Origin: Antedon bifida
Lineage: Eukaryota > Echinodermata > Crinoidea > Comatulida > Antedonidae
Assembly (NCBI GenBank): GCA_963402885.1
Contig: OY727096.1
Coordinates: 6,944,001 to 7,008,000 of the forward strand
Direction: 5' to 3'
DNA length: 64,000 nucleotides
Positions 1 through 13,800 of the stretch are shown here, piece after piece. The stretch's first letter is position 1. Each line of letters starts with the position of its first letter. The notes beneath the pieces were generated by a model. That model worked only from the letters and a program-made list of their open reading frames with translations, made no database searches and was not told the DNA's origin. A program made the translations under genes and the position numbers.

Positions 1-758
1 TGCTTAGTTGAATTTGTAATACTGTACATTATCCACTTCAGGTAGAACTATTGTAAAATCACGGAAATTGTACTTAAAGTTTAGGTTTGATACTGCTGTC
101 AAGGGAGTTATGTACTTTAAATAAATCCATTTAAAATAGTGACGGACCCAAGATTTTGGTGGAGGGTATTTATATCTACAGTCTACTAATTGTCAGTGTG
201 GCACATTTAATACATTTGTTACTATGGATGTTGGAATTTTAATTACATAGTATTTATTCATAATTGTTTTAAATGTTAGAAGCATTAAAAATTATCTAAA
301 AAAGAAATTAATATCAGGTTTTAATAATATTGTTTGATTAGTTGGTATTTGATCTGCCCATCTTTATTCCACAGTGGCTAATTTTGCTGTTAAACTTACT
401 GTACTTTAGCATTGTTCTTTTGTTCATTGTCCACATCACAATGTGATCTTGACGTTTGTTTCTACATGAATTTCCCTCATCAAATGCTTTAATAAACAAT
501 AATAAAGGTTAATTCATCGCAAAGACCTTTATTACAGGTTATTGTTGTAAAAAACCTTCAGGTCATTGTTAAACACATTGTTGTTCTGTACAGCTTTATG
601 AATGTATGTTTACAATATAAAAAAAAAACCTTCGCTGAAGATAATTCAGAATTGTTATTAATTGAAAAGTTACAGTTACAGTTCTGTATCATTAATAAAA
701 CAAGTTAAAAAAAAAGTTATATTAGATAAGAGGTGAAATTGTCTTTATGAATGTAAAG

Positions 759-907
759 GCTTGTCCACAACTTAGAGATGTGATGTGCCCATATATGGAC
801 ATGATGATATCATCTGTATCACTACAGTACCATATTTGACCATATCAGTACCATATTTGGGCACATCACACTTTTTTGTCAAACTAGTTTGGTAGTGCAG
901 ACAGAGC
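759..907. mobile_element. Hairpin MITE, GTGCCCATATA family, copy 1
   Basis: A short element whose two halves are near reverse complements: GATGTGCCCATATATGG on the left and CCATATTTGGGCACATCA on the right, followed by the end motif GTTTGGTAGTGCAGACAGAGC. The same sequence recurs at 955-1100 and 12167-12320 in this window, so it is dispersed. It has no coding capacity. The left boundary is approximate. Confidence 0.6.
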
Positions 908-954
908 TTCAAACAATTAAATGTAGAAGACTACAGTACTTGTTACTGTTATTT

Positions 955-1100
955 AAACACTATCAAACTTTATGTGACAACAAAATGTCATGTGCCCATA
1001 TATGGACATGATGATGTCATATCACTACCATATTTGGGCATACCACTACCATATTTTGGCACACTTTTTTTGTAAAACTAGTTTGATAGTGTAGACAGAG
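955..1100. mobile_element. Hairpin MITE, GTGCCCATATA family, copy 2
   Basis: Second copy of the hairpin family. The left end contains ACACTATCAAAC and the right end GTTTGATAGTGTAGACAGAG, which are inverted repeats of each other, so the element is bounded by terminal inverted repeats with an inner palindrome around GTGCCCATATATGG. Separated from copy 1 by about 50 bases. Confidence 0.65.
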
Positions 1101-1805
1101 CTTAAAACAATTCAATGTAAAATACCACATTTTGTTAGTTATTTAGTCCTTTCCTGTGTTTGTTATATATGACACAATAGTTATTTTTAGCTTTTACAAA
1201 TCTTGTGGCAATGATTAATTGTATGGCCTTCCACGTCAGCCTATTGTCTTCAACCCAATGAGCACCAACAACCAATAGATGTGAATGTTATTATTTATTT
1301 ATTTATTTTATTTATTTATCTTTTTATTTCGGAATATCATGGTGACATAATATTATATCCATAGCAAAAGAGAGAAAAAAAAAAATCTTAATCTAACAAT
1401 AATTTTTAATCTAAAAATAATTACCTAATATCTTATTTATTTAGTTACTGTAAGCCTATAATACCAACAATTTAGAAAACGTTGCTCAAGACCTTTAAAA
1501 TAAAACAAATAAAAGATTATAAGTTTGTATGTGTATGATGGTGAGATTGAGATTTCATTTTCACCATGCAGTGTCTTTTTGCACAGTGATATTTCTCCAT
1601 TTTTTAAGTGCAATAAGTAATTAAAATACAATTGAAAACCAGAAGTAAATTGAATTAAGTTATTTGTGGTACTATGAAGGTTACAGAACTTTAAGTTTTA
1701 GTTAATTTTAGTACTATGAATAGTGTATTTATTAAGATAAGATATATTTTGCATTGCAGATAAATTATAAAATTAATGTAATTTATCCACCATTTTGTTT
1801 TTTAG

Positions 1806-4800
1806 GTGTTAATGAACTACCAAATTAGTTCCTGCGGATTTCCAACTATTGCAAATCAGAAAATCTGTCCGAATGTCGTTGACCTTGACCTTTCCGAAAA
1901 CTTCATTGATTCTTGGTCAGAAGTAATATGTTTATTGGATAATCTACCAAAGTTGGAATTCTTGAATATCAGCTCAAACAGACTTCGACACAACCAGGTT
2001 GGTATTGTGTCAACAGTGGCGTACAGTAGAGGCCTGAGACACTCCTTAGCCCTTTTCAACATATTTTAATGTCTTTTTTCCTCTGGGCACTGCTCAGGGG
2101 CCCCATAAGCTCCGGGGCCCCTGGGTTTAGTTTGCGCTGGAGGTCCAGTGTACACACTGGCTTGTGTGCACTTTATAGAACCCAGTACATCTTTCGGGAG
2201 AGTGGGGGGTTACCCCGGTGTACTGCTCCATTCAGCCCCTGTCGTTGGGAACAGACCAACAGGCTCCATTTAGTGGCAGAACTCGACATGAAGGGACCCT
2301 TAGGGAAGTAGAAAGTTGTGGTATGTGTCGTCCACACCTGTGTGTGCAATTCAGCCCAGTAGGCTGCAATTCGTAGGTTATTTCCCCATTTACATAATTA
2401 AAGTTAATTTTTGAAACATTTTGTTGACAGCGTTGTCTGCAGAATCTTGACCACGATCATTGTAAGCTGAACTCAATCGTTTTGAACAACACAGGAGTAC
2501 GTTGGCAAGAAGTTGTAAACCTAGCGCACCACCTACCTGCCTTACGAGATATTCATTTGTTCTATAATAGTAAGCAATTATTATTTTAGGGGCATTCCAC
2601 AGTATTTGGTCCGTGGGTTTAAAAATTTCATTTACTGATTTTGATGTAACTCTTGGCTATTTCTCAAAGTAGACATGTTGAAGTTTATTAAATAACATTT
2701 TTTTTATTTTTCTGATGTTTATTTTTTAAGTTATTGAATATTAAATATGAAAAAGTCATATTTGGCGTTACGGACGGGACATTTTTAATCCTATTTATTT
2801 CATAAACTATGCATCTTATTACTGTTTTTTCAACAGATATAGTTACTTTATGTCTCAATAATACATAATCAAGTATTTAATTAAAATTTTGTTGTTTATT
2901 AATTTCATACATCCATTTCAAATTCATAAATGTCCCGTCCGCGACGTTTTAGGCGGTTTTTTAACATTTATTTTAAAAGTAATGATGCAAAAATCTTGAT
3001 ATTTCATTTTCTCCTCCTGAGGACTATATCTCATTATATTATGAACAAATTTTTGGAAAATTTTAGATTTTGATGAAAATATCATATTTCAAAAATATAT
3101 TGTTACGGACGGGACATTTTTGTTACGGACGGGACGTATCATTTAAATCCTAATTATTTCACAAACCATGCATCTTTTGAACATTTTTTTGCCAGATATA
3201 GTTACTCTATGTCCCTATATAGAAGATAAACTTAAACTAAACAACATATCAATTGAAAATGCTCACAGAACAGGCAAAATAAGAAACGAAGGCCGTGATA
3301 CTAAACCGAGACATATCATTGTTAAGTTTATTTATAGGCCGCAGAGATCTGCTGTACTTCGTATGGCTAGAAAAAATAAGGTAGATACTTTTTACGTTAT
3401 GGAAGATCTGCCGGCAGTGGATGTTCGAAAGAAATATGAACTGAAAGACATTATGGCTAAAGCGTTCAGTGAGGGAAAACGCCCATCATTTAAAAATGGT
3501 AAACTTTTCATAAATGGGAAACCATACAAGTGATTAAACAATAACAACAAAAGAAACATTAAAAGGTGATATTGATACAATTGATGCTTATTCTTTAATT
3601 TTAAATTAATATTATTATTATTATATCACAAGAAAATTAAGAGCTAGTATTAAGAAAGATGAAAATTTGTGTTTTAAATCTACTAAGGAGCTAGGTAGAT
3701 AGAAATGTATAAGAATTATGCAAGATTATATTGTCAATTTGTTATTAAAATTATATAATGTCATTATTATAATTATTATATTTATTATTTTAATGTTAAT
3801 ATTACCTATTATTTTATCTTTCTCGACATGTCGGTTTTATAAATGCGCAACTATAAATTTATATGCACGTCATTACATTTATATTTATGATACTGTACAA
3901 TTAATATGATGTATACAACTTTTTCTCAACTTCCATTCCACGATATAGATTATTCTGATGAACTACATGCATCACATATACCTCCAGAAATAAATAATGT
4001 TGATTTTAATCCTCTGATAGATAACGACCTCAAATTCGACCAACAATCCAACATGTTAATAGATCATCTTAATTTAAGGTCATCCACGCTTGATAATTGC
4101 AAATATCATGATATTAATATATTTAATAATTTTACTGGCAAATTACCAGATAGTAATCACCTATCTCTATTACATCTTAACATCAGAAGTGTATCTAATA
4201 AATTTGATAAACTTAACGAACTCGTACATTCTATTAACTTAAAATTCAGCATAATTGGCCTTTCTGAAACCTGGTTGAATGAAAGCAAAATGCATCCATT
4301 TCTTCATAATTATACTTTTTTATCTAGTGATCGCATTGGCAATAAAACAGGAGGTGGTGTTGGCTTGTTTGTTAAAAACTGTATAAATTATAATATCAGA
4401 AATGACTTAATTTTGCCAAAAGAAATATGTGACTCACTATTTATAGAAATCATTCATAAAAATAAGAAAAATTCTATTATTGGCGTTATCTATAGACCAC
4501 CGGATTCCAATATTGATACCTTCTCTACAATAATAAATGACCTACTAACTAAAATAAATTCTGAAAATAAATATTGTAATATAATGGGAGATTTTAATAT
4601 TGACCTTATTAAATTTCATAACCATAATCATATAAATAATTATCTAAATGTTATTTTATCAAATTCTTTTTTTCCTACTATTTCGAAACCAACCAGAATT
4701 ACAACAAATAGTGCGACTCTTATTGATCATTTTTATACAAATCACATAAATCTTGAAATAACATCCGGAATAATAATATCAGATATCTCTGACCATCTAC

Positions 4801-7800
4801 CTATATTCCAAATAATTGACTATGATTTATGTTTTAAAAACACCTCAATTGATTACTCACATTATGTTGCTGACATAAATTCACTAAATTTTGATCTATC
4901 GCAGGCTGATTGGTCAAGTGTTTATAATGCTGATTATAAATCTGCTATTGATACATTTAATGATATATTTTTTAGTATTTATCAACGACACTTGGTCACT
5001 AAAGAAATTAAAATAAATAAATATAAAAAATGCAAACAGCCTTGGATGACCCCTACTCTTCTAAAAAGCAGTCAACGAAAACACTACCTTTATAAAAAAT
5101 ATATTAAATCTCAGAGCCCAAATGATAAAACAACATACACAAGTTATAATAATTTATTTATTGCTCTTTGTCGTACTGCTAAAAAACAATATTATGAAAG
5201 AAAATTCAGTCAAGTCAAAACAAATATTAAGAAAGTTTGGGGTGTGATAAATTCTGTATTAAATCCAGCTAGAAAAATTAATAAAAATCCCTCAGTCTTG
5301 AAAATTGGGGATGAATTTATTTATGATACTAACTCTATATGTGATCACTTTAATAAATATTTTTCAGAAATCGGTTTAAAAACGCTCAACTCCATTCCAG
5401 ATAATAATATTGATCCAATGTCGTATTTACCACCCCCACCCATTAATTCATTTTTTATTAACCCAGTCACTGAAAATGAAGTGTTGAACATGATCAACAA
5501 TCTAGACTCTAATAAAGGATCAGGACACGACTCCCTTACACCTTCTGTTCTTAAAAAAGTTACTCCTTTTATTTTAATTCCTCTTACTTATGTTATCAAT
5601 TTATCTTTTACTACAGGAATCGTACCTGATCATATAAAATTAGCTAAAGTGGTCCCAGTTTTTAAAAAGGGAAATGCAAATTTACTTAATAATTATAGAC
5701 CGATTTCCGTTCTCCCCATTCTCTCAAAAATAATAGAAAAATTAATGCATACTCGTCTTTATACATATTTAACTAAACATAACATCCTAAATAATCATCA
5801 ATATGGTTTTCGTAAAAAACACTCTACATGTCACGCTATGCTTGAACTTATACATTCAATTAATAATGCATTTGAAAATAAAGAATTTTTGTTATGCACT
5901 TTTCTTGATCTATCCAAAGCTTTTGATGTTGTTAATCATGATATTTTACTTTCAAAACTATTACGTTATGGCATTAGAGGTGTTTCATTAAAATGGTTTA
6001 TTAGTTATCTTAGTAATCGTAAACAATATGTACAGATTGGTAACTGTAAATCATCGGCAAAGAACGTTCCATGTGGTGTACCACAGGGGTCGGTCCTTGG
6101 ACCCTTATTATTTCTTATTTACGTAAATGACATAACCTTTGTTAGTGATACACTGAATATTGTTTCTTTTGCCGATGATACAACTTTATTTTATTCAAAC
6201 AAAAATATTGATTTATTAGTAAATACCTTTAATTTAGAATTAAATAAGATTGAAAATTGGTTCTCTTCTAATAAATTATTGATTAATACTTCAAAAACAA
6301 ATTTCATTATATTTCACTCCCATCGTAACAGGCATAAATTAAGTAACAAAAACATTCAAGTTGTTCTAAATGGTAAAAATCTGGACCGGAAAAACGAAAC
6401 TTTATTTCTTGGAATTTTAATTAATGAAAACTTAAATTGGACCGGTCATCAGAAAAATATTTCAATCAAAATGTCTAAATGCATTGGTGTTATAAACCAG
6501 ATAAAATATTTTTTTCCTCAACACATTTTACTTTCTTTGTATAATTCGCTTATATTACCACATTTACTTTATTGCAATATTATATGGGCAGCTGATTATC
6601 CTTCAAATTTACATAGAATTTTCATTTTACAAAAACGTGTTGTTCGATTATTAAACTTTGAACAATCTACATCTGCATCAGAACCTTTGTTTAAAAAACT
6701 TAAAATTTTAAAAATATATGACCTTCATAAACTTCAAGTTACTTCTTTTATGTTTGAATATGTTACTGATTTATTACCAAAGTCTGTTTCAATGTTATTT
6801 TCAAATCGTTTATTAGATCATACCTATAACATAAGAAATCCGCATAAATTGTATGTTCCATTTGTTAAACTTAGAAAAAGCCAGTTTTTTATTACTTACT
6901 TAGGACCAACGTATTGGAATAATCTAGATTCAACTGCCATAAATCATTTATATACTGTAAATTTATTTAGAAAGCATATAAAAACCCTTTATTTATCTTG
7001 TTACCAAACCTACTAAATATGTTGCGCATTGTATAATTTATTTAATTGTATGCGTTGTATTTGTATATTTATACGGTACCGTTCTTATTTTTGTTTGAAT
7101 TTTTATTATTATTTTAGGGGTCAATGTGAGACAAGTTTTACTTCTAATTTTGATCCCTGAGATGGTCTTATATTAATTGTTTATTATTGTTTATTGTAAT
7201 ATTGTTTGTTATATATTGTGACCATCTTAAATAAATGTTATTGAACTTGATTGTACATATTCAAACATTTTATAACACATATTTTGTTTATTAAATTTCA
7301 TATATACATTTTAAAATTCATAATTGTCCCATCCGCGACATTTTAATAGTAGTTTTATGGTGTTTTTTACATTTCAGTTAAAAGTATTGATACCACAATT
7401 TAATATTTTGTTTTCTCTATTTAAAACTATATGCAATACATTATAAACAAATATTTTGAAACTTTTGGTGAAAATATCATATTCAAAAATATATTGATGA
7501 CATTTTTCGTAGGCACGGGACAGACATTTTTGTTAAGGACGGGACATATCATTTAAATCCTTTTTATTTCATAATAAAACCATGCATCTTGTTAATATTT
7601 TTGCCCATAAATATACTGCAGTTACTTTTTTTTCAAAGTAAGCTCCAATTATTCATAATAAAGTATTTTATTAAAATTGTTTATTAATTTCATACTTGCA
7701 TTTCAAAATTCATAATTGTTACTTCTGAGACATTTCGATTGGGGGTTTTTCCTCACTTGTGTTTATTGAAGTAATGGCTTTAAAATTGTTATTTAATTCC

Positions 7801-10800
7801 TAATTTTAAATCTTAATTTTCAACTCCTAAGGATATTAAATTGCAATAGATTTAAACAAGTTTTTTAAAACTTGTATTTTTTTATTAAAAAAACATTACT
7901 ATCAAAATTTATTGAATGTTACGGATGGGAATTTTTTTTTATGGATGTGATGACAATATTGTAAGAATTAAAAAGTGTTTTTGTACTGTAGGCTGAGAAG
8001 TACTGTACAAAGGTGTTAACTGTTGTTTATTAATCACAAAACATTGTGGTCTGTATTTAAAATAACAATCCACACTAGATTTGAACTCGTCACTACGGAC
8101 GAGTTAGGTTATCCGCAGCGCAAACGCCACGCGCACGTCATACGTTAGAATATTGCGCACAGAAAAACGATTATGCCATTGAAAAAATGTTAGTGCGCTC
8201 TCTATTTTGTGTCACGTCTAAGTATAAACAGTTTACACTATATATTGTATACGTACTACATACAGTGAAGAATAGGTGAAAATAAGTGACCAAAGTTATT
8301 GACGCTTTTGGAAATGATGACGTCACAAAAAAATTAAAAATGGTAAATCATGCGAAAGATAATTGATTGACCTAGACAATATAAAAACATGGGGGAAAAT
8401 GAAATACGGATAAGTGGAGATGCGCTCTATTAAATGTGATGAGCTATGACGAAAGAGACAAAAATCCTCTATTTTATATTCGAGTGGCCATACGATGACG
8501 TCACAATATCCGGTTAGCCATATCGATGCATGATTCGATATCTACAACTCATCTACTTTCAGAATATGTAATAAACAATAAAATTCACCTTGTAGTTTAG
8601 AATCTATAACTGTTTAAAAAAAGGCATAATTTTGACGAATTTTTGAACTTTTTCATCAAAAACGCGCGCAAATTATCAAATTCCACGTGCTCGTATGACG
8701 TGATTTTAAGGCGAAATTGTTAAAAAATTAGTAAAATTACTAGAAAAGGCTGGAAAAACATAAATCACGCGAAAAAATTATATTTTTGCGCTACATGCGC
8801 ACGCGCGCGTAAAATAATTGCGCGTGCGCGGGAATTTTTGAAATGCTTAAAATGACATGAAACGCGTAGAAAGTTGATTAAAAGTTGATTTTTCGCATTT
8901 TGAAATTTTAAACGCGCGTGCGCGCGTAACTTTCTATGATACATGCCATTTTTAATCCATAGAAAGTTTGCACTTGATATGACTTAAATGTTCACCAAGT
9001 GTCATTACAAAATGACTTTTGGTTTTTAGTTTATGTTAAATACGCGAAATTCATAAAATCGCGCGTAGCTTACGCTGCGCGAATCTAAAGTAAAAAAACG
9101 AACTGTCCTGCACTTCTACAGATAGAGGTAAATCTTCTGACAAAGTTATACAATCATTTGTTAGCCAGAATTAGAGATATGCTTGCAACAAAATTCGGGG
9201 AAAGAAAGAAGAATAACATAGAAAAACTAGATTTGAACTCGTCACTTTGACGAGTTCGGGTTATCCGCGCAAACGCAACATGCACATACGTTTAAAATAT
9301 ATGAACGCCGAAAATGATTATGCCATCCTATGACATGAAATAAATATGTTTACAGTGCTGAATTGTACCTATTTTGTAGCATACAGCATATTACAGTATT
9401 TACAGAATACACTGTATATGTTATACAGTGTAGCATAGACGAAATTACGAGACCCATCTTTTAAATCCAATTATTAACACGATGATGTCATCAAATTGAC
9501 ATATAAACATAACTATTTTAGAAGCTGATTATCTAAATAATTACATTAATACAAATTTGAAGAATTTTGGGCACGTAAAAGTGAGATGCGCTCTTGTTTA
9601 AATGCAATGAACTTTTACGCAAGAGATGAAAATATGACTTTTTGAATTCAACTGGCCATATGATGACGTCATGACATCAGATAGACAAAATTTGTATATG
9701 AATTCATATCTACAATTCAACAACTTCTATAATAAGTTTTAATCATGCGCGTCACTTTTTATTCTGACGAGCTATAACAGATTAAAATTTACTGTAAAAA
9801 TGAAAATAAGTGACCCATGTTATTTACATGTTTAGACATGATGACGTCATAAAAATTAAAATATTTTTAACTCATGCGAAAGATAGTTGATTGACGTAGA
9901 CAATAATAAAATCTCGGGGGAAATGGAATACGTATAAGCGAGATGCGCTCTGTTGAATGTGATGAGCAATAACGAAAGAGACAAAAATCCTATATTTTAC
10001 ATGCGTGTGGCCATACGATGACGTCATAACATCCGAGAGGTGAAAATTCTGCATGAAATCATTTCTACAATTTATCTTCTTGCATAATAAGTTAAAAAAA
10101 TTGGGGGTCACCTTCGATCCTGAAGAGCTATAATAGATTCAAAATAGGCATTATTTTGACAATATTTTGTAACTTTTTAAACAAAAACGCGCGCAAATGG
10201 TCTAAATCAACATGTTCGTATGACGTCATTTTAATTTGAAATGATGTAAATCTTTTTTAAAATGACTAAGAAAGGCTGTAAAATCATAATTCAAGAAAAA
10301 AACACATGATTTTCATGCTCCGTGCGCACCTTACGCGTAAATTTTTTCGCGCGCGTGGGAATTTTTGACATGCTCAAAATGTCATGATCAGCGTAGAAAG
10401 TTGATTAGAAATTAATTTTGCGCATTTTGAAATTTTAAATGCGCGTGCGCGCGTAACTTCTTGTGAAACATGCCATTTTTAATCCATAGAAAGTTTGCCC
10501 TTGATATGACTTAAATTTTCACCAAGTGTCAATACAAAATGACTTTTGGTTTATAATCTATGATCAATCATTGAAATTCATAAAATCGCGCGTAACTTAC
10601 GCTGCGCGACTCTAACGTCATATAACGAAGTTTCTTGCACATCTACAGCTACAGGTCAATCTTTTGACAAAGTTATACAAAGTTACGTTCACAAGCAATA
10701 GAGATATGCTGGTCACAAAAATCCGGGAAAGAAAGAAGAATAACAAAGAAGATGAAAAAGATATTTACAATCACAAGGGTTATCCGCAACTTTACAAGTT

Positions 10801-13800
10801 GCGGATAACCAAAAAAAAAAAAAAAAAAAAGATCCTGACAATAACAAGGGGTTATCCGCCAAGTGCGGATAACCAAAAAGAACAATACCTAAATCCAAAA
10901 CAACATGACCAGTATGAATGGGAGTATTGGGTGCGGTCATCGCTTTGTAGATTTTATTCTTTGGTGAATTTGCAACCAAGAACCTTTTATAAATCAGATA
11001 CTAAATAATTAAGATTGAATTTTAATAGAAGTAGGCCTACAGTTATTAAATCCAAGCAAGGATAGAAGAAAATTTCAGATGCAACTTGGATCCACTAACA
11101 AATTCAGACGTCAAACGCCAACGCCAATTTTTAAAGATTTGCCTTAAATGTGTTAATATCTTGAAGTCTTGTTTAATATGCCAAGCATAACTTTTATATT
11201 AGTGTAAATAAATATTTTGATAACATTTTACAATATTGCTTCTCGTAAATAACTCTTCGAATAATTAATTTTATAAATAATATTTCATATTTATGAATTT
11301 TAATATTTTCACTTGACATAAACTTTTAAACAGTGTTTCAAAGGTTGAATTATATTTTGATTTGTAAATAAAAGATTTCATTGATGTAAAAAACTTATTT
11401 TTAAATTTTTTTAATAGCAAAATTATACAATTTTTTAGCGTGGACAAAGTTGTCCTGTCCGCGACGTTAGAAATGTCCCGTCCGTAACGACATATAAATC
11501 ATATTTATTAATAAATTTGCAGTTTAATTTTTATAATTAACATTCAGTTATCTAAAACAACTATCTGGCAACATAATAATACAAAACAAATTTTAAAATC
11601 TCTTTCAAATGAGGAGAAATATTACAATACGTAAACCTTCTCAAAAGTCATGTCCATTTGCCGTCCTGTCCGCGACGCATACAATTTTCATAATAAAATT
11701 TTTTTTGTACAGTCTTTTTTCTTTTTTTGACTTTCATAATAAACATTGGCCATATATGTATACATTTATTCTACTTTGAATCTTGTATTCTTTTTTATTT
11801 CTAAGATATGTCTAGTTATATTCTCAAAAATGTCCCGTCCGTAACAAAAAAATACTGTGGAATGCCCCTTTATACATTTTTTCTTTTTATTCCAATTTCA
11901 TTGCATTATTCATCCCTTTGAACTAATAATGCCCTAATGCTTTGATCGTCCTCAGGAGAGGACGGTCAAAGCATGTTGATCGAAATTTCTTTTTAGAACC
12001 AATATACGTGGTGTACTGCAAACTTTAAATAAATTTGATTTCGCCATACAAACCAATATAATGTACTCTTTGTAGTTTTGTGGCTAATGTGCTTGGCTAC
12101 CTCCAATTCCAGGTTCCTATCCTATCAGGTGTCTTTTCTCATGACAAAAAAACTCCCAATTACTTTGTCTACATTATCAAAGCTTATGTTACAAAAAAAT
12201 TTGATGTGCCCATATATGGACATGATGATGTCGTATCACTACCATATTTGGGCATATCACTACCATATTTGGGCCATCACATTTCTTTTTCGTCAAATTA
12301 GTTTGATAGTGTAGACAGAGCTTAAGATTTGTATGGGAGCATCTTACTGTATGTTTGTTATGTGAACAGGATGTCACTGTTATTTTTTTGTGAATATTGT
12401 TTGGTCACAACATGGATGTTGGACATGACAGGTGCCTGCATATTAAATTGGTGTTATATCATAATTATTTCTACACATTTTAAACTTCCCTGCATTTTCT
12501 TTTAATATATTATTAAACTATTATTATACAATTTAATTATTAATAATTTACATTTGTTTTGTAGATTATCACTCTATTAATATCGAACCAAATGAGCTTG
12601 CAAGTTGTTTTAAAGGACTGGAGTGTATGAGACTCAACCACAACTGTTTAAAACGGTAAATTCAATAGACTCACTATAGCATATAATACATTTAATACTA
12701 TTCATTGTAAAGTTTTACCAGATAACAAAGGTCATACATATTTAATAGGAATAATATAGCACATTTGTGCAGAGAGGTCGAGTACTACTGATAAATAATT
12801 GTTATTTTCTATATTAGTGAGGGTCAGTGTTGACAAATTATCAATCAAGCTGATCATTAGGGCCCTAGACAATACACACAGTACAGAAGTACATTTGACA
12901 AAAATACAATTATAAGAAAGTACTATAAAGATATAAAAAATTGAAATAAACTTTCAAGTTCTATAAAATTAAAAAATAACTATAAAATTATTTAATTTAT
13001 ATGAATAATAAGAAATACAAGATTTTTCGATATATACACACGGGTTCAAATGCTATGTATGTACAATTTTAAAAATAAAAAAAATATAGGTAAGTTCTTA
13101 AGTGAAAACCTGAGGCTTTATTTATCAAACCTTTTATCTTATAGCATGGACTTCATCGTCTAGGATTAAAGAAAAGAAATATGCAAAAATATTTGCTTAG
13201 CTTATTTTGAAAACTGGCTTTAAGCAAAATCATTTGCTTAAAACAAAGTTAAGAAGAATTCTTTACTAAGCTCTTTTGATGAATCAGGTCCCTCCTAAAA
13301 TAAATTGTGTAATAAAGTGTTTGTTTTATTTCAAGTAGTCTTGTTTCAGAGCTTGATTCCCACTTAGACACAATGTAACGACGCAAGTGCAACGCAAGTG
13401 AGTTGAAGAATCACAAGCTACAGTTCGGATGATCCATCATGTGATTGTTCAAACTTTTGATGCACGTCCAAAGTTGGAAACAAGCTTTACAAGAAAGATA
13501 AAAATATGATTCGTTTATATTGTAATTTTATTTGTTTTTTTAGATGGGAGGAAATTTCAAAACTGTCTGGTATTGCCTCACTACAAACTTTGATTTTGTC
13601 TGGAAATCCCGTACAAAACATTGTCTACTGCCCTGTCAAAAAAGTACAATCTCCAAGGAGGCAGACAGCTGTAGTAAAACCCAAACAGATCGAACAAAAG
13701 CAGACCAGGACTATTCCATTTGCATTAAAGGGGAAAGAAACGTTATTTAAAAATGTTTCAGACTCGGATTCATGTTACGGAAGTGCAGGGTCAGATTACG

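Larger units (their letters stand above)
1..1805. other. TBCEL upstream/intronic DNA without a recognised exon
   Basis: No reading frame here resembles the missing N-terminal part of TBCEL (about 50-60 residues in human), so the 5' exons probably lie to the left of the window. The stretch is AT-rich and holds two copies of a small hairpin element (listed separately) and an ATTT microsatellite near 1288-1320. The last bases before 1806 form a good splice acceptor (pyrimidine-rich tract ending in TTTTTTAG). Confidence 0.6.
3217..7249 (+). mobile_element. Non-LTR retrotransposon (CR1/L2-like LINE), 5'-truncated
   Basis: The boundaries follow from comparison with the uninterrupted transposon copy at 22291-24714: its sequence GTCCCTATTGTACAT is split here after GTCCCTAT and resumes as ATTGTACAT. 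The insert holds the C-terminal part of an ORF1, a complete ORF2 and an AT-rich 3' tail ending AAATAAATGTTATTGAACTTG. Target duplication is at most 2-4 bases. The missing start of ORF1 shows 5' truncation, usual for LINEs. Confidence 0.88.
2589..11868. mobile_element. 2.4-kb DNA transposon with TIR GGGGCATTCCACAG, copy 1, carrying two nested insertions
   Basis: The ends are perfect inverted repeats (GGGGCATTCCACAGTA at left, TACTGTGGAATGCCCC at right), and TTTA lies directly outside both ends, suggesting a 4-bp target duplication. Inside, short blocks such as TTACGGACGGGACATTT and their reverse AATGTCCCGTCCG recur many times. When a LINE (about 3217-7249) and a 2.8-kb repeat (about 8075-10875) are removed, about 2.4 kb remains, matching the copy at 22291-24714 base for base over long stretches. 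No transposase frame is visible, so it is non-autonomous; I cannot name the superfamily. It sits wholly inside TBCEL intron 2. Confidence 0.85.

Noticed and set aside
3168-3216. Start of the LINE ORF1 at the first ATG
   Set aside because: Comparison with the sister transposon copy shows these bases belong to the host transposon, so the ORF1 start is not in the window.
10664-11008. 114-residue frame with a poly-Lys run
   Set aside because: It reads through the hairpins and A-run of the nested repeat; not a protein.
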